Positions 8,878-16,562 of a DNA stretch of 42,181 bases are shown here, in pieces. Source of the DNA: a virus; the IMG/VR virus record IMGVR_UViG_3300006802_000185, positions 1 to 42,181 of that record; one strand, written 5' to 3'. The notes below the pieces were generated by a model, which was not told where the DNA came from, searched no databases, and saw only the letters and a program-made list of their open reading frames with translations. The position numbers and the translations under genes are program-made. The stretch's first letter is position 1, and the number at the start of each line of letters is the position of its first letter.

Positions 8878-9491
8878 AAAATATTTTCTTTTTAACACTA
8901 GGAATAATTTGGTTTCTATTGTTATTCAATTTTGTAACATGGATTACTTCAGATGGGGAAAATACTGAAAAGAAAAGTACAGAGGAAACTGCGCAAGAAC
9001 TTGGAGCAGACGAGGCAATCATCACTGCAGTTGGACCAACGGTTGAAGAGGAACATTTGGTTGACGAACGTTATTGCCTTGCTCTCAATATCTATCATGA
9101 GTCTCGCGGCGATTCTTTTGCTGGCCAAGCTGCTGTCGCTGATGTAGTTATGAATCGTGTTGAGGATGACTACTATCCCGATACTGTCTGTGAGGTTGTT
9201 AAGCAAACTGTGTGGGTTGAGAACTGGAAAGGTGAAATGGTTCCCAAACGTCACATGTGTCAGTTCTCTTGGTTTTGTGATGGTATCAGTGATGATCCAG
9301 GCAATCCCGACGCTTGGATGGAATCGTATATGGTGGCAGAAGAAGTTTTCGATAAAGGAAATTGGCGAGGTATGACAGAAGGTGCGACACATTATCATTC
9401 CTTACAAGTAAGACCAAAATGGGTTAAGGATAGAGGAATGAATTATACAGGTACAATCGGGCAACATGAGTTTTATAGATGGGATCGTTAA
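8868..9491 (+). CDS. membrane-anchored cell-wall hydrolase, SleB/Hydrolase_2 family
   Basis: Probable endolysin, 207 aa. It has an N-terminal hydrophobic segment (about residues 5-25, after MRIKN) that serves as a signal anchor, then an acidic linker, then the SleB-like catalytic domain from about 66. LNIYHESRGDSFAGQAAVA contains the catalytic-type Glu E78, followed by DVVMNR. Typical late motifs are CQFSWFCDG and GATHYHS. The family cleaves peptidoglycan glycan strands. The anchor suggests a signal-anchor-release lysin that is exported and held in the membrane until lysis. The gene overlaps both neighbours (10 and 13 bases), so it lies in an early/middle operon rather than a dedicated lysis cassette. 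Confidence 0.85.
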   Translation: MRIKNIFFLTLGIIWFLLLFNFVTWITSDGENTEKKSTEETAQELGADEAIITAVGPTVEEEHLVDERYCLALNIYHESRGDSFAGQAAVADVVMNRVEDDYYPDTVCEVVKQTVWVENWKGEMVPKRHMCQFSWFCDGISDDPGNPDAWMESYMVAEEVFDKGNWRGMTEGATHYHSLQVRPKWVKDRGMNYTGTIGQHEFYRWDR

Positions 9492-9688
9492 AAGAAAAAA
9501 TAAACCTTCGCCTTGACATACTTCAAGATTGGATGGAATCAAATCACCATCTAGAAGCACCAGGGAAGGTAATGGATTTGACTCTAGAGATAAGTAAATT
9601 CTGGTCAGTTCTTAATGAAGAAGATAAAGATTATGTGCAGTGTGCTCAGCACGCTATTGAGGAACAAACAATATGGGAAGTCCATTAA
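9479..9688 (+). CDS. small hypothetical protein, 69 aa
   Basis: A 69-residue acidic protein predicted to be all-helical (MGSLKEKINLRLDILQDW, then KDYVQCAQHAIEEQTIWEVH). It starts within the last codons of the lysin gene and ends 16 bases inside the next gene, so it is translationally coupled. The composition and tight fit support a real gene. I do not recognise a family with certainty. Small helical proteins of this kind recur in ocean T4-like phages. Confidence 0.6.
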   Translation: MGSLKEKINLRLDILQDWMESNHHLEAPGKVMDLTLEISKFWSVLNEEDKDYVQCAQHAIEEQTIWEVH

Positions 9689-10437
9689 CTGCCGACATAT
9701 ACTATAACACCAAGATAAAAACAACAGTTAATATTCATGACGGTAATGATTGTAATTTTTCTTGGAAAGAAAACGGTTTTCAAATAGTACCTCACAAAAC
9801 TAATTTTTCTGATTGGGATAATGTTGATAACTATAACCAATATTATCACGAAATGATAGATTTAGTTAGAGAACAAACTGACGCAAAATTAATCATGGCG
9901 TCAACGGTTGTTCGTAGAAGTCCAGAATGGCAATCTAAAAACCCTCTTTGGGGTCCACTTCAATTGGTGCACTCAGATCATGGTAGTGGATTCAAAGATT
10001 ATGTTTTCGAGTACAGAAAAACTAGACCAGAACCTGATGCTTACTATGGGTCAGGATGGGAAGATATTTACAAATGGTGTAATCGAGTTGTTTGTTTTCA
10101 GATATGGAGAAATTTAGGACCAACCCATGTCTCTTATCCTATTGCTTTTTGTGATTCAAAATCTATTGATAAATCACAGATCTTTGAAACCGTTGTTGAT
10201 GTACAGCAATCTGACGAAAGAACGCACCCGTTGACTCTTTCTAGATTAAAACCAATTGGATCAAAACATAAATGGTATTGGTGGGATAATTTGACTGACG
10301 ACAAAGTGATATTGTTCAGAACGTATGATTCTGATATTGAAAATTATCGAGCGTTCCACACAGCATTTGAACATCCAGAACCTGGACGTGCAGATCGTTC
10401 TTCTGTAGACTTAAGAGTATATTGTTTTTATGAATAA
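9673..10437 (+). CDS. CmcJ/NvfI-type oxygenase-like protein, 254 aa
   Basis: The protein resembles the CmcJ/NvfI hydroxylase-like family. An HxD pair occurs in LVHSDHG (H100, D102). Then come WCNRVVCFQIWRNLG, the long loop with WYWWDNLTDDKVILFRTYD, and RAFHTAFEHPEP (H229) followed by RSSVDLRVYCFYE at the C-terminus, where the Arg could bind 2-oxoglutarate. Together these give an HxD...H...R non-heme iron site. It overlaps the nucleotidyltransferase of the DNA-modification cassette by 8 bases, so it may act in the same pathway, for example on an already modified base or sugar. That role is inferred from position only. Confidence 0.55.
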   Translation: MGSPLTADIYYNTKIKTTVNIHDGNDCNFSWKENGFQIVPHKTNFSDWDNVDNYNQYYHEMIDLVREQTDAKLIMASTVVRRSPEWQSKNPLWGPLQLVHSDHGSGFKDYVFEYRKTRPEPDAYYGSGWEDIYKWCNRVVCFQIWRNLGPTHVSYPIAFCDSKSIDKSQIFETVVDVQQSDERTHPLTLSRLKPIGSKHKWYWWDNLTDDKVILFRTYDSDIENYRAFHTAFEHPEPGRADRSSVDLRVYCFYE

Positions 10438-10852
10438 GAAAATTGTAGGATTCACAGCGAGCACATTTGATCTACTTCATGCGGGACACATTACAATGTT
10501 GCGCGAAGCAAAGGAACAATGTGATTATTTAATTTGCGGACTTCAGGTTGACCCATCTATTGATCGCCCAGGAAAAAATTCACCAGTACAAACTCTTGTT
10601 GAAAGATACACACAACTGTCAGGAGTTAAGTATGTTGATGAAATAATTCCATATCAAACAGAAGACGACCTCATTGATGTGCTTAACATGGTAAACATTG
10701 ATGTTCGAATTATTGGAGCAGAATATAAAGACACTGATTTTACTGGTCGATCTACTTGCGCTTCCCGAGGAATTGAGATATATTTTAACAAAAGAGACCA
10801 TAGATTTTCAACCAGCGATTTGAGACGTAGAGTATATGAATGTAATAATTAG
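10430..10852 (+). CDS. TagD-like cytidylyltransferase (HxGH nucleotidyltransferase)
   Basis: A 140-aa enzyme of the glycerol-3-phosphate cytidylyltransferase/RfaE-like family; TagD is about 130. The N-terminal GFTASTFDLLHAGHI contains the HxGH nucleotide site at residues 17-20. The C-terminal FSTSDLRRRV (about 127-136) is the ISTTxxR-type motif. RIIGAEYKD is the usual central strand. It joins CTP or ATP to a phosphorylated alcohol or sugar, giving a CDP- or ADP-activated donor. It overlaps the TET/JBP dioxygenase gene by 17 bases, which suggests that it prepares the group transferred onto hydroxylated DNA bases by the glycosyltransferase two genes down. The substrate cannot be read from sequence. 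Confidence 0.8.
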   Translation: MNKKIVGFTASTFDLLHAGHITMLREAKEQCDYLICGLQVDPSIDRPGKNSPVQTLVERYTQLSGVKYVDEIIPYQTEDDLIDVLNMVNIDVRIIGAEYKDTDFTGRSTCASRGIEIYFNKRDHRFSTSDLRRRVYECNN

Positions 10853-12149
10853 AGAGTCAAAAATAACTTGCGAACATTTGCTAGGAAAGTTTCTTGACGA
10901 AAATCATTACGACCAAATTATAAATGAAGACACCGATTTGTTTTTTGTAAACAAATCCCTTGGCGGTAATGCTGATGAGTCTAATTGCATTTTTAAATTT
11001 CGCAAGAATGTTTTTACTGCAAGCGAGCAGTCTGGTGCGTATGAAGGATTGGTTGGTGCAGCACAACCAACTCAAAATCGCGGACTCGCTGCTGGACCAA
11101 AAGAAGGTAAGTTAAACAATCGTGACTGGGTGACAGACTATCAGTTTGACATTATGGATTACTTTATTAAAGGTTCTTCCAACAGCGTTACAGGTGTCAG
11201 CGGACTAGACGAGATAGAATTATTTCATAAAAACAATAAAGATTCTGGTGCTAGAGGTATGGTATGGTTGCGCGAAAAAATATCATCTGCCGGATACACT
11301 TATGAAGATTTCTTTCAGAAGAAGTTAGAAGAATGGAAGTCAACCTCTCTTGAAGAAGCAAGAAAAGATGCTGCTTTGGTGAAGAAAACTTATGTTTCTG
11401 ATACATCCTATGCCAATCAGGTAAACTCTGGGATTGCTGGTTTCTATGATCGTTATCCAAGAATTCCTTATGGTAGAGCAACATCTTACACTGCAAAATA
11501 TCCAGAAGTCTTTTCTAAATGCTTTCCCTTTATGCAGAAACTTTCTTGTGAATTTAATGAACTTCTGCCCAACAGATTTTCTGCTCAAAACAACAAAGCA
11601 AATCTGCTGGACGAAAGGTTTCGAGTTGCTGGTACATCAACCCCTTTCACTACCATTACCGTGAATAAAAATTTCCGCACTGCCGCTCACAGGGACGCTG
11701 GTGACCTATCTGAAGGGTTCTCTAATCTAACTGTAGTTGCTAACGAAAAAGAATGGGAAGGAGGATATCTGGTGCTACCTGAATACAGAGTAGCAATTGA
11801 CGTTAGACCTGGTGACCTGCTTCTGATTAATAATCATGAAGGTATTCATGGCAACACTGAAATTAAACCACCTGCTGGTCAAAAACTTGAAGACATGGAA
11901 CGTATCTCTCTCGTTTGCTATTTCCGAGAAAAAATGCTAGAATTAGGCAGTTGGGAATATGAAAGTCACAGATATAATTTTGTTGAGTCCAGACGAAAAG
12001 AACGTAACGATCCAAAATTTAATGGTGTGACTGCAGGTATGTGGTCAAGCGATGAGTGGTATGATTATCTTCGAGATAACGGTGGCGAAGATATGCTACA
12101 GCAATACCACCCGCAAGTTGAAGCAGGAAGTTTAGCAGGATTTCTATGA
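10836..12149 (+). CDS. TET/JBP-family 2OG-Fe(II) DNA dioxygenase, 437 aa
   Basis: Probable DNA base hydroxylase acting on the 5-methyl group of a pyrimidine. The N-terminal 200 residues look like a family-specific extension. The catalytic core begins near 265 with FRVAGTSTPFTTITVNKNF. It carries AHRDAGD with iron ligands H285 and D287, then GGYLVLPEYRVAIDVRPGD, NNHEGIHGN (distal His most likely H338) and ERISLVCYFRE with the 2OG-binding R356. This order matches phage TET/JBP enzymes, some of which are known to oxidise 5-methylcytosine. The C-terminus SLAGFL resembles the polymerase tail (DLSAFLV), a possible clamp docking signal. It overlaps the genes on both sides (17 and 4 bases). T or 5mC is the likely target. 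Confidence 0.8.
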   Translation: MNVIIRESKITCEHLLGKFLDENHYDQIINEDTDLFFVNKSLGGNADESNCIFKFRKNVFTASEQSGAYEGLVGAAQPTQNRGLAAGPKEGKLNNRDWVTDYQFDIMDYFIKGSSNSVTGVSGLDEIELFHKNNKDSGARGMVWLREKISSAGYTYEDFFQKKLEEWKSTSLEEARKDAALVKKTYVSDTSYANQVNSGIAGFYDRYPRIPYGRATSYTAKYPEVFSKCFPFMQKLSCEFNELLPNRFSAQNNKANLLDERFRVAGTSTPFTTITVNKNFRTAAHRDAGDLSEGFSNLTVVANEKEWEGGYLVLPEYRVAIDVRPGDLLLINNHEGIHGNTEIKPPAGQKLEDMERISLVCYFREKMLELGSWEYESHRYNFVESRRKERNDPKFNGVTAGMWSSDEWYDYLRDNGGEDMLQQYHPQVEAGSLAGFL

Positions 12150-12952
12150 TAGATTATCAAATAGCAGTACCAAGTTATAAGAGACCAGTAACAATTCAAA
12201 ACAAAACTTTAAAAGTTTTTGAACAACATAACATTCCTCCTGAAAGAGTTACTATCTGGGTCGCTAATGAAGAAGAGTTTGAGTCGTACGATAAAGCACT
12301 TGGCGATCATAAATATGGACGCAACATAAGCATTGGCGTACCAACTATTGGTGCGCAACGTAACCATATTGAAAAGTCATATCCTGAAGGCACTTACCTT
12401 ATGATGTTTGATGATGACATCGAAGAAGTGCAACGAAGAAAAGACGAGAAAACTCTCGTACCGATTGATGATTTGTATTCTGAAATTATTGAGCAAGGTT
12501 TCAATAAATGCGTAGAAGTTGGTGCTAAAACGTTTGGAATATATGCAGCATCAAATGCATATTTTATGAAGGATCGAGTCTACACTAAACTTTGTTATGT
12601 TATTGCTTCTATGTTTGGTGTTATTGTTGAGCATGATGATTACCTTGCTCGCGTGACCAATCATGGCGAGGACTATGAGTACAGTCTGCGTCAATATGTA
12701 AAGAACGGTGTTTTGTGCAGACTGGACAACTACACTGTTAAAAGCAACTACTACAAAGAAGAAGGTGGGTTACAAACTGTTCGCACTAAAGAATATGTTT
12801 ATGAATCTATCGACAAGATCGCAAAAATGTTTCCGGACCTTTGTACGATGTACATACGAAAGTCCACTGGAAATGCTGAACTGAGACTTAGGGATACCTC
12901 AGGAGGCAGATATCAAAAAGTCGAATCATCCCTTGCTGATTTTCTTGTTTAA
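12146..12952 (+). CDS. TET-associated glycosyltransferase (TAGT-like), 268 aa
   Basis: GT-A-type glycosyltransferase. The N-terminal IAVPSYKRP (residues 6-14) begins the nucleotide-sugar fold. LMMFDDDIEEV carries the metal-binding acidic triplet D89-D91, preceded by GAQRNHI. NHGEDYEYSLR (about 172-182) is the acceptor-side acidic motif. These features and its position directly after a TET/JBP gene, with a 4-base ATGA overlap, fit the TET/JBP-associated glycosyltransferases described from phages, which glycosylate hydroxymethylated pyrimidines in DNA. The C-terminus SLADFLV is nearly the same as the polymerase tail. The stop at 12950-12952 is followed at once by an early-type promoter. Confidence 0.75.
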   Translation: MIDYQIAVPSYKRPVTIQNKTLKVFEQHNIPPERVTIWVANEEEFESYDKALGDHKYGRNISIGVPTIGAQRNHIEKSYPEGTYLMMFDDDIEEVQRRKDEKTLVPIDDLYSEIIEQGFNKCVEVGAKTFGIYAASNAYFMKDRVYTKLCYVIASMFGVIVEHDDYLARVTNHGEDYEYSLRQYVKNGVLCRLDNYTVKSNYYKEEGGLQTVRTKEYVYESIDKIAKMFPDLCTMYIRKSTGNAELRLRDTSGGRYQKVESSLADFLV

Positions 12953-12953
12953 A

Positions 12954-13000
12954 ATCAATAACTTACCTTTGGTTTCTTTTGTATAAGAAATCAGTATAAT
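12954..13000 (+). promoter_or_regulatory. early-type promoter with upstream box, copy 1
   Basis: ATCAATAACTT (12954-12964), GTTTCT (12972-12977), a 17-base spacer and TATAAT (12995-13000). The same box, GTTT element and spacing recur at 19636, 23202 and 25813, with a degenerate copy at 19372. It drives the DUF262-HNH gene after a leader of about 48 bases. Confidence 0.8.
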
Positions 13001-13054
13001 ATGCCTTGTCCCTAATCCGGACAACTTAAATTAAACATCCACGGAGAAAAACGA

Positions 13055-14410
13055 ATGGAACAAACCCCTATAAAAATTGAATATGATCAACTGACCGCAA
13101 TGGAGTTGATCCAACTTCTTATTACTGGCAAGTTGAATCCTGATCCAATTGCTCAGAGAGGACCTACTTCGGCAGGTTATAAAAAATCAATCAAGATCAT
13201 TGACTCCTTCACCAAGGGTCATGGATTAGGTATGATTTTAATTCGCGACATTAGAAACAACCCTATTGCTAAAGCAATTTATGAATGCGACTATCTTGTG
13301 ATTGATGGCGGTCATCGTTGTCGCGCTCTTCGTGCTTTCTACGAAGGCAGGTTTCCTGTAAACGGCAAAACATTTGCAATGTTTGAAGATCTTGATCTCA
13401 ATTCAATTAAAATTCCTGTCGCCTATTATACTTGCTCTTCTACTCAGGCAGCGCATGTGTTTCGAGCAATTAATACCACGACACCTACCAACTTCATGGA
13501 AATGGTTATGGCAAACGAAGAATCTTCTGCTGCTAAGACTGTACGCTCAATTGCATCTCATGTTAAAGAGTATAAAAATGAAGTTCATCCCTTGTGGGAA
13601 CTTGGAGTCAACAAGTTTGGCGAAGTTTATTGTCAACATTTTGATGGTAATTTACCCAACCCTCGCGCGAAGTGGTATGAGTGGGTTGCGATAGCAATAA
13701 TCAGATCTATTGCTAAAGGCAATGTTGATGCAGGTCAAACAGAAATTGAAAACTTAATTGACGGTGATCCGGAAATTACTGCAAAAGCACTCATACGAAC
13801 TAGGAAATTTCTTGACTCCTGCGTAGCACTCCGAAAGTTCAGAGGAAGAAAGTTTAATGCTGACATCTTCTCAGCGTATATGGTTTTCTATTTCGACGTT
13901 CTTGAACAAGGTTCGTTCAAAATCGTAAACGAAAATGAGTTCTTCGGTCGGTTTATGCATGCTTACAGCATGTTGACTGGTACAAATGATACTACCTACG
14001 AAGAAGAAACAACCACCTTTGAAAAGGTTCGTGAGTTCGTTAAACCTTTTGTACGAAAAAATATCAAGAACTGGTCTAACTCTGCTGCTCAGAAACATGT
14101 TGCTATGCTCTTCCGCGAGGTCATTGGGGATGCAGAACTTGGAATCATTCGACTCCATCCTCAGAGATCTTTGACTGCTAATCAGCGTGAAGAAAAACTG
14201 TATGTGAGTGGTGGCGTATGTGCTATTGATGGTCTGCCTCTCTTGTACTCTGACGCAGTTTATGCTCATGATACTCCTTGGTCGAAGGGAGGCGAAACCT
14301 CCTTTAACGAAGGTGCTATGGTTCGAGCATGTCACAATAGAGACATGGGAACGATGACTCTTGCAGAGTACAAGTTCATGCTACAAGCACAAGGAAAGTT
14401 GGCATCTTGA
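13055..14410 (+). CDS. DUF262-type protein with C-terminal HNH domain (GmrSD-like), 451 aa
   Basis: Two domains. The N-terminal DUF262/ParB-like NTPase domain (about 1-120) has VIDGGHRCRALRAF, with the DGxxR signature at D84-R88. The middle (about 120-360) is helical. The C-terminus is an HNH nuclease fold: C389, then AHDTPWSKGG with H405, N418 and ACHN with H427/N428. The second Cys of the usual CxxC is absent. This order matches GmrS-GmrD-type enzymes, which cut glucosylated or hydroxymethylated DNA. It has its own early-type promoter and a GGAG site, directly after the DNA-modification cassette. It may degrade host or rival DNA, or be a housekeeping relative without restriction activity. 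Confidence 0.7.
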   Translation: MEQTPIKIEYDQLTAMELIQLLITGKLNPDPIAQRGPTSAGYKKSIKIIDSFTKGHGLGMILIRDIRNNPIAKAIYECDYLVIDGGHRCRALRAFYEGRFPVNGKTFAMFEDLDLNSIKIPVAYYTCSSTQAAHVFRAINTTTPTNFMEMVMANEESSAAKTVRSIASHVKEYKNEVHPLWELGVNKFGEVYCQHFDGNLPNPRAKWYEWVAIAIIRSIAKGNVDAGQTEIENLIDGDPEITAKALIRTRKFLDSCVALRKFRGRKFNADIFSAYMVFYFDVLEQGSFKIVNENEFFGRFMHAYSMLTGTNDTTYEEETTTFEKVREFVKPFVRKNIKNWSNSAAQKHVAMLFREVIGDAELGIIRLHPQRSLTANQREEKLYVSGGVCAIDGLPLLYSDAVYAHDTPWSKGGETSFNEGAMVRACHNRDMGTMTLAEYKFMLQAQGKLAS

Positions 14411-14580
14411 AAGATCAATTGCTAGATAAAAAAAACTGGAGTTCCCTGACGCAAGTCAGGGACTTCATCATTGAAAATATGCCGGAAGTTAAGATCTATG
14501 ATTTTTGGGGGTATAAATTGGAAACGAGTTTAGGTATAATAACTCTAACGCCTGAAGGATTGAAGATTAATGAACTATAA
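14407..14580 (+). CDS. small hypothetical protein with TTG start, 57 aa
   Basis: TTG 14407 overlaps the previous stop (TTGA) and has AAGGAAAG eight bases upstream. The frame gives 57 residues with a normal composition (KDQLLDKKNWSSLTQVRDFI at the start, LTPEGLKINEL at the end) and overlaps the ATG of the next gene by 11 bases. Coupling on both sides makes it credible. It contains a perfect 8-bp stem with a GCAA loop (14443-14462). No family recognised. Confidence 0.5.
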   Translation: MKDQLLDKKNWSSLTQVRDFIIENMPEVKIYDFWGYKLETSLGIITLTPEGLKINEL

Positions 14581-14965
14581 ATTTAATGAAGACAAACTCA
14601 TAGAGGAGTTTAAGCGATATGTCGATCAAACATACGACCAACATTATGCAACGGATAAGTACCAAGCGACTGATATCATTATTGATAGTGGTCATGGTAC
14701 TGGGTTTTGCCTTGGAAACGTCATCAAATACGCAAAGAGATATGGGCGCAAAGGCAATCCTGATGAGTGGCGTAAGGATGTGATGAAGATCTTGCATTAT
14801 GCATTGATTCAATTACATATCCACGATCAAGAAAATGTTGAGACATATCCTGTTGCTCCTGGACATCACAATTGGGAACCAAGCGGTTGGACTTCAATTG
14901 ATAATGTAACTCCAGAAGAATGGGATGCAAACAGAAAAAAATATATCGGCGAAGCAAATGGGTAG
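14570..14965 (+). CDS. DUF3310-like (SaV-like) protein, 131 aa
   Basis: Residues about 46-75 read FCLGNVIKYAKRYGRKG...EWRKDVMKILHYAL, the signature of DUF3310 proteins, which are widespread in phages and often described as nucleotide-kinase-like with little proof. The N-terminus is helical and the C-terminus is Trp/Pro-rich. It overlaps the small gene before it and the Dam methylase after it, suggesting one operon reading from the 12954 promoter. Biochemical role unknown. Confidence 0.7.
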   Translation: MNYKFNEDKLIEEFKRYVDQTYDQHYATDKYQATDIIIDSGHGTGFCLGNVIKYAKRYGRKGNPDEWRKDVMKILHYALIQLHIHDQENVETYPVAPGHHNWEPSGWTSIDNVTPEEWDANRKKYIGEANG

Positions 14966-15800
14966 TTTAAAATCTCTAAAGACTCCACTAAGATATCCAG
15001 GTGGAAAATCTAGAGCAACAAAATTTATTTTTGATCATCTGCCTGATAATATATCAGCATATCGTGAACCATTCTTAGGTGGCGGATCAGTAGCAATTGA
15101 GTTCACTAAACGATATCCGGATACTCAGATTTGGGTTAACGATATCTACAAAAATCTCTTTTGCTTCTGGTCACAACTTCAGAAAAACGGAGAAGCACTA
15201 TATAATGCTGTCTTAAATTACAAACTAAAGGCAGAAACATATGAAGATGTTACTCAATCGCATCGAGAACTTTTTCTTGAAAGTAGAGAAGCACTCGGTA
15301 AACCTCTTGATCCTTTTGGGACTGCTGTTCGTTTCTTCATTTGTAATAAGTGCAGTTTTTCTGGTCTTGGGGAGTCTTCAGGGTTTTCTGCAGCTGCCAG
15401 TCAATCTAACTTTTCCAGAAGTAATATCGAGAGACTTCCGCAATATTCTGATTTGATTAAAAATTGGTTGATCACTAATCTAGATTACAAAACAGTCTTA
15501 GTAGATTGTAGAGAAGACGAATTTGTTTTTGCTGATCCTCCTTATGATATTAAGTCAGGATTATATGGCAAGAAAGGTAGTCATCACCTCGGATTTAATC
15601 ACGAGCAATTTGCTGAAGATGCATTTAATTGCAAAGGAAATGTGATGATTACTTATAACTCTAGTCCTGAGATTAGAGGACTCTTTGATGTTTGGCATCA
15701 AAAAGAATGGGACTTGACATATACAATGCATTCAGGTAAAATGTACCGTAAAGATGAGTCCAATAGAAAGGAGTTACTGTTAACGAACTATGAAATTTAA
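14958..15800 (+). CDS. dam: DNA adenine N6-methyltransferase, Dam-like
   Basis: The product is 280 aa, the usual size of Dam (E. coli 278), when started at ATG 14958; an in-frame ATG at 14925 would add 11 residues that the family lacks. LRYPGGKSRAT (residues 11-21) is the D12-class AdoMet motif. EPFLGGGSVAIEF is the FxGxG-type segment. The catalytic motif is FADPPYD (D193-Y196). It would methylate adenine in a short site, probably GATC, for protection or for timing of packaging and repair. It is the second DNA-modifying system in the window, separate from the pyrimidine cassette. It overlaps the genes on both sides. Confidence 0.92.
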   Translation: MGSLKSLKTPLRYPGGKSRATKFIFDHLPDNISAYREPFLGGGSVAIEFTKRYPDTQIWVNDIYKNLFCFWSQLQKNGEALYNAVLNYKLKAETYEDVTQSHRELFLESREALGKPLDPFGTAVRFFICNKCSFSGLGESSGFSAAASQSNFSRSNIERLPQYSDLIKNWLITNLDYKTVLVDCREDEFVFADPPYDIKSGLYGKKGSHHLGFNHEQFAEDAFNCKGNVMITYNSSPEIRGLFDVWHQKEWDLTYTMHSGKMYRKDESNRKELLLTNYEI

Positions 15801-16005
15801 TAGGCAATCATTTAAATTTTCTTTGTTAGATACATTAGCAGCAACACCTATCAATTTATGTTTAAACTTTGTATTCTTATCAATAGCATATGAATTAAAT
15901 ATGTCAGCATTAGAAGCAGCACCGTTTCTAACTGCTGCATTTTTTGTTACCGCTGTTATAAGAAAATATTTTGTTGCAGAATTTGTTAATAGGAGAACAA
16001 TATGA
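15790..16005 (+). CDS. small membrane protein, 71 aa
   Basis: A 71-aa protein with two hydrophobic stretches (about 17-33 and 43-57) separated by a short acidic loop, and a basic C-terminus. It is probably a two-pass inner-membrane protein. It starts 11 bases before the Dam stop and overlaps the peroxiredoxin start by 4 bases. Proteins of this type occur in ocean T4-like phages without a known role. Confidence 0.6.
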   Translation: MKFNRQSFKFSLLDTLAATPINLCLNFVFLSIAYELNMSALEAAPFLTAAFFVTAVIRKYFVAEFVNRRTI

Positions 16006-16562
16006 TTAGAAAAGGGCAAAAACTTCCCGACGTAACATTCCATGTTAGAGTCCGCGATCCGGAGTTGGAAGGCAAATCACCAAACCCATACAAGTGGGAA
16101 GAGAAAACAACTGCAGATTATTTTGCAGGTAAGCGAGTTATCTTGTTTAGTTTACCAGGAGCTTTCACTCCTACTTGTTCAACGTACCAACTTCCAGGAT
16201 TTGAACGTAAGTATGAACAGTTTGTAAACACAGGCATTGATGCTATCTACTGTATGTCTGTTAATGATTCGTTTGTTATGAACGCATGGGCAAAAGCACA
16301 AAACCTAGAGAACGTGGAGGTAATCCCAGATGGATCAGGAACTTTTACAGAAGCAGTCGGAGCATTGGTCAAGAAAGACAACGTTGGGTTTGGTGTTCGT
16401 TCATGGCGCTATGCTCTTGTTGTCGATGATGGTGTCGTAGAATCAGTATTTCCTGAACCAGGGATGAAGGATAATCTTGATCAAGATCCTTATGAAATTT
16501 CTTCTCCCGAAAATGTTTTGGGATATTGTTTAGCAAATACTAAACGAGAAGATGCTGCGTGA
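16002..16562 (+). CDS. peroxiredoxin, Prx5 type
   Basis: Thiol peroxidase, 186 aa. The signature FSLPGAFTPTCSTYQLPGF places the peroxidatic cysteine at C59 with the P-x3-T-x2-C arrangement. SVNDSFVMNAWAK follows, as in Prx5/AhpE-like enzymes. A further Cys near 178 (GYCLAN) could act in resolution. It detoxifies hydrogen peroxide and alkyl peroxides in the cytoplasm. The AGGAGAAC site lies just before ATG 16002. Phage peroxiredoxins are known in marine viruses. Here it may protect iron enzymes encoded nearby from peroxide; that link is inferred. Confidence 0.9.
   Translation: MIRKGQKLPDVTFHVRVRDPELEGKSPNPYKWEEKTTADYFAGKRVILFSLPGAFTPTCSTYQLPGFERKYEQFVNTGIDAIYCMSVNDSFVMNAWAKAQNLENVEVIPDGSGTFTEAVGALVKKDNVGFGVRSWRYALVVDDGVVESVFPEPGMKDNLDQDPYEISSPENVLGYCLANTKREDAA

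Noticed and set aside
8949-9398. A 149-codon minus-strand frame opposite the lysin
   Set aside because: The + strand carries a recognisable SleB-type domain. The minus frame has no ribosome site and an odd composition.
13871-14335. A 154-codon minus-strand frame
   Set aside because: Opposite the HNH end of the DUF262 gene, whose conserved His/Asn residues are clearly read on the + strand.
14443-14462. Rho-independent terminator after the DUF262-HNH gene
   Set aside because: No T-run follows the stem, and a coupled small gene reads through it, so I list the hairpin only as an observation.
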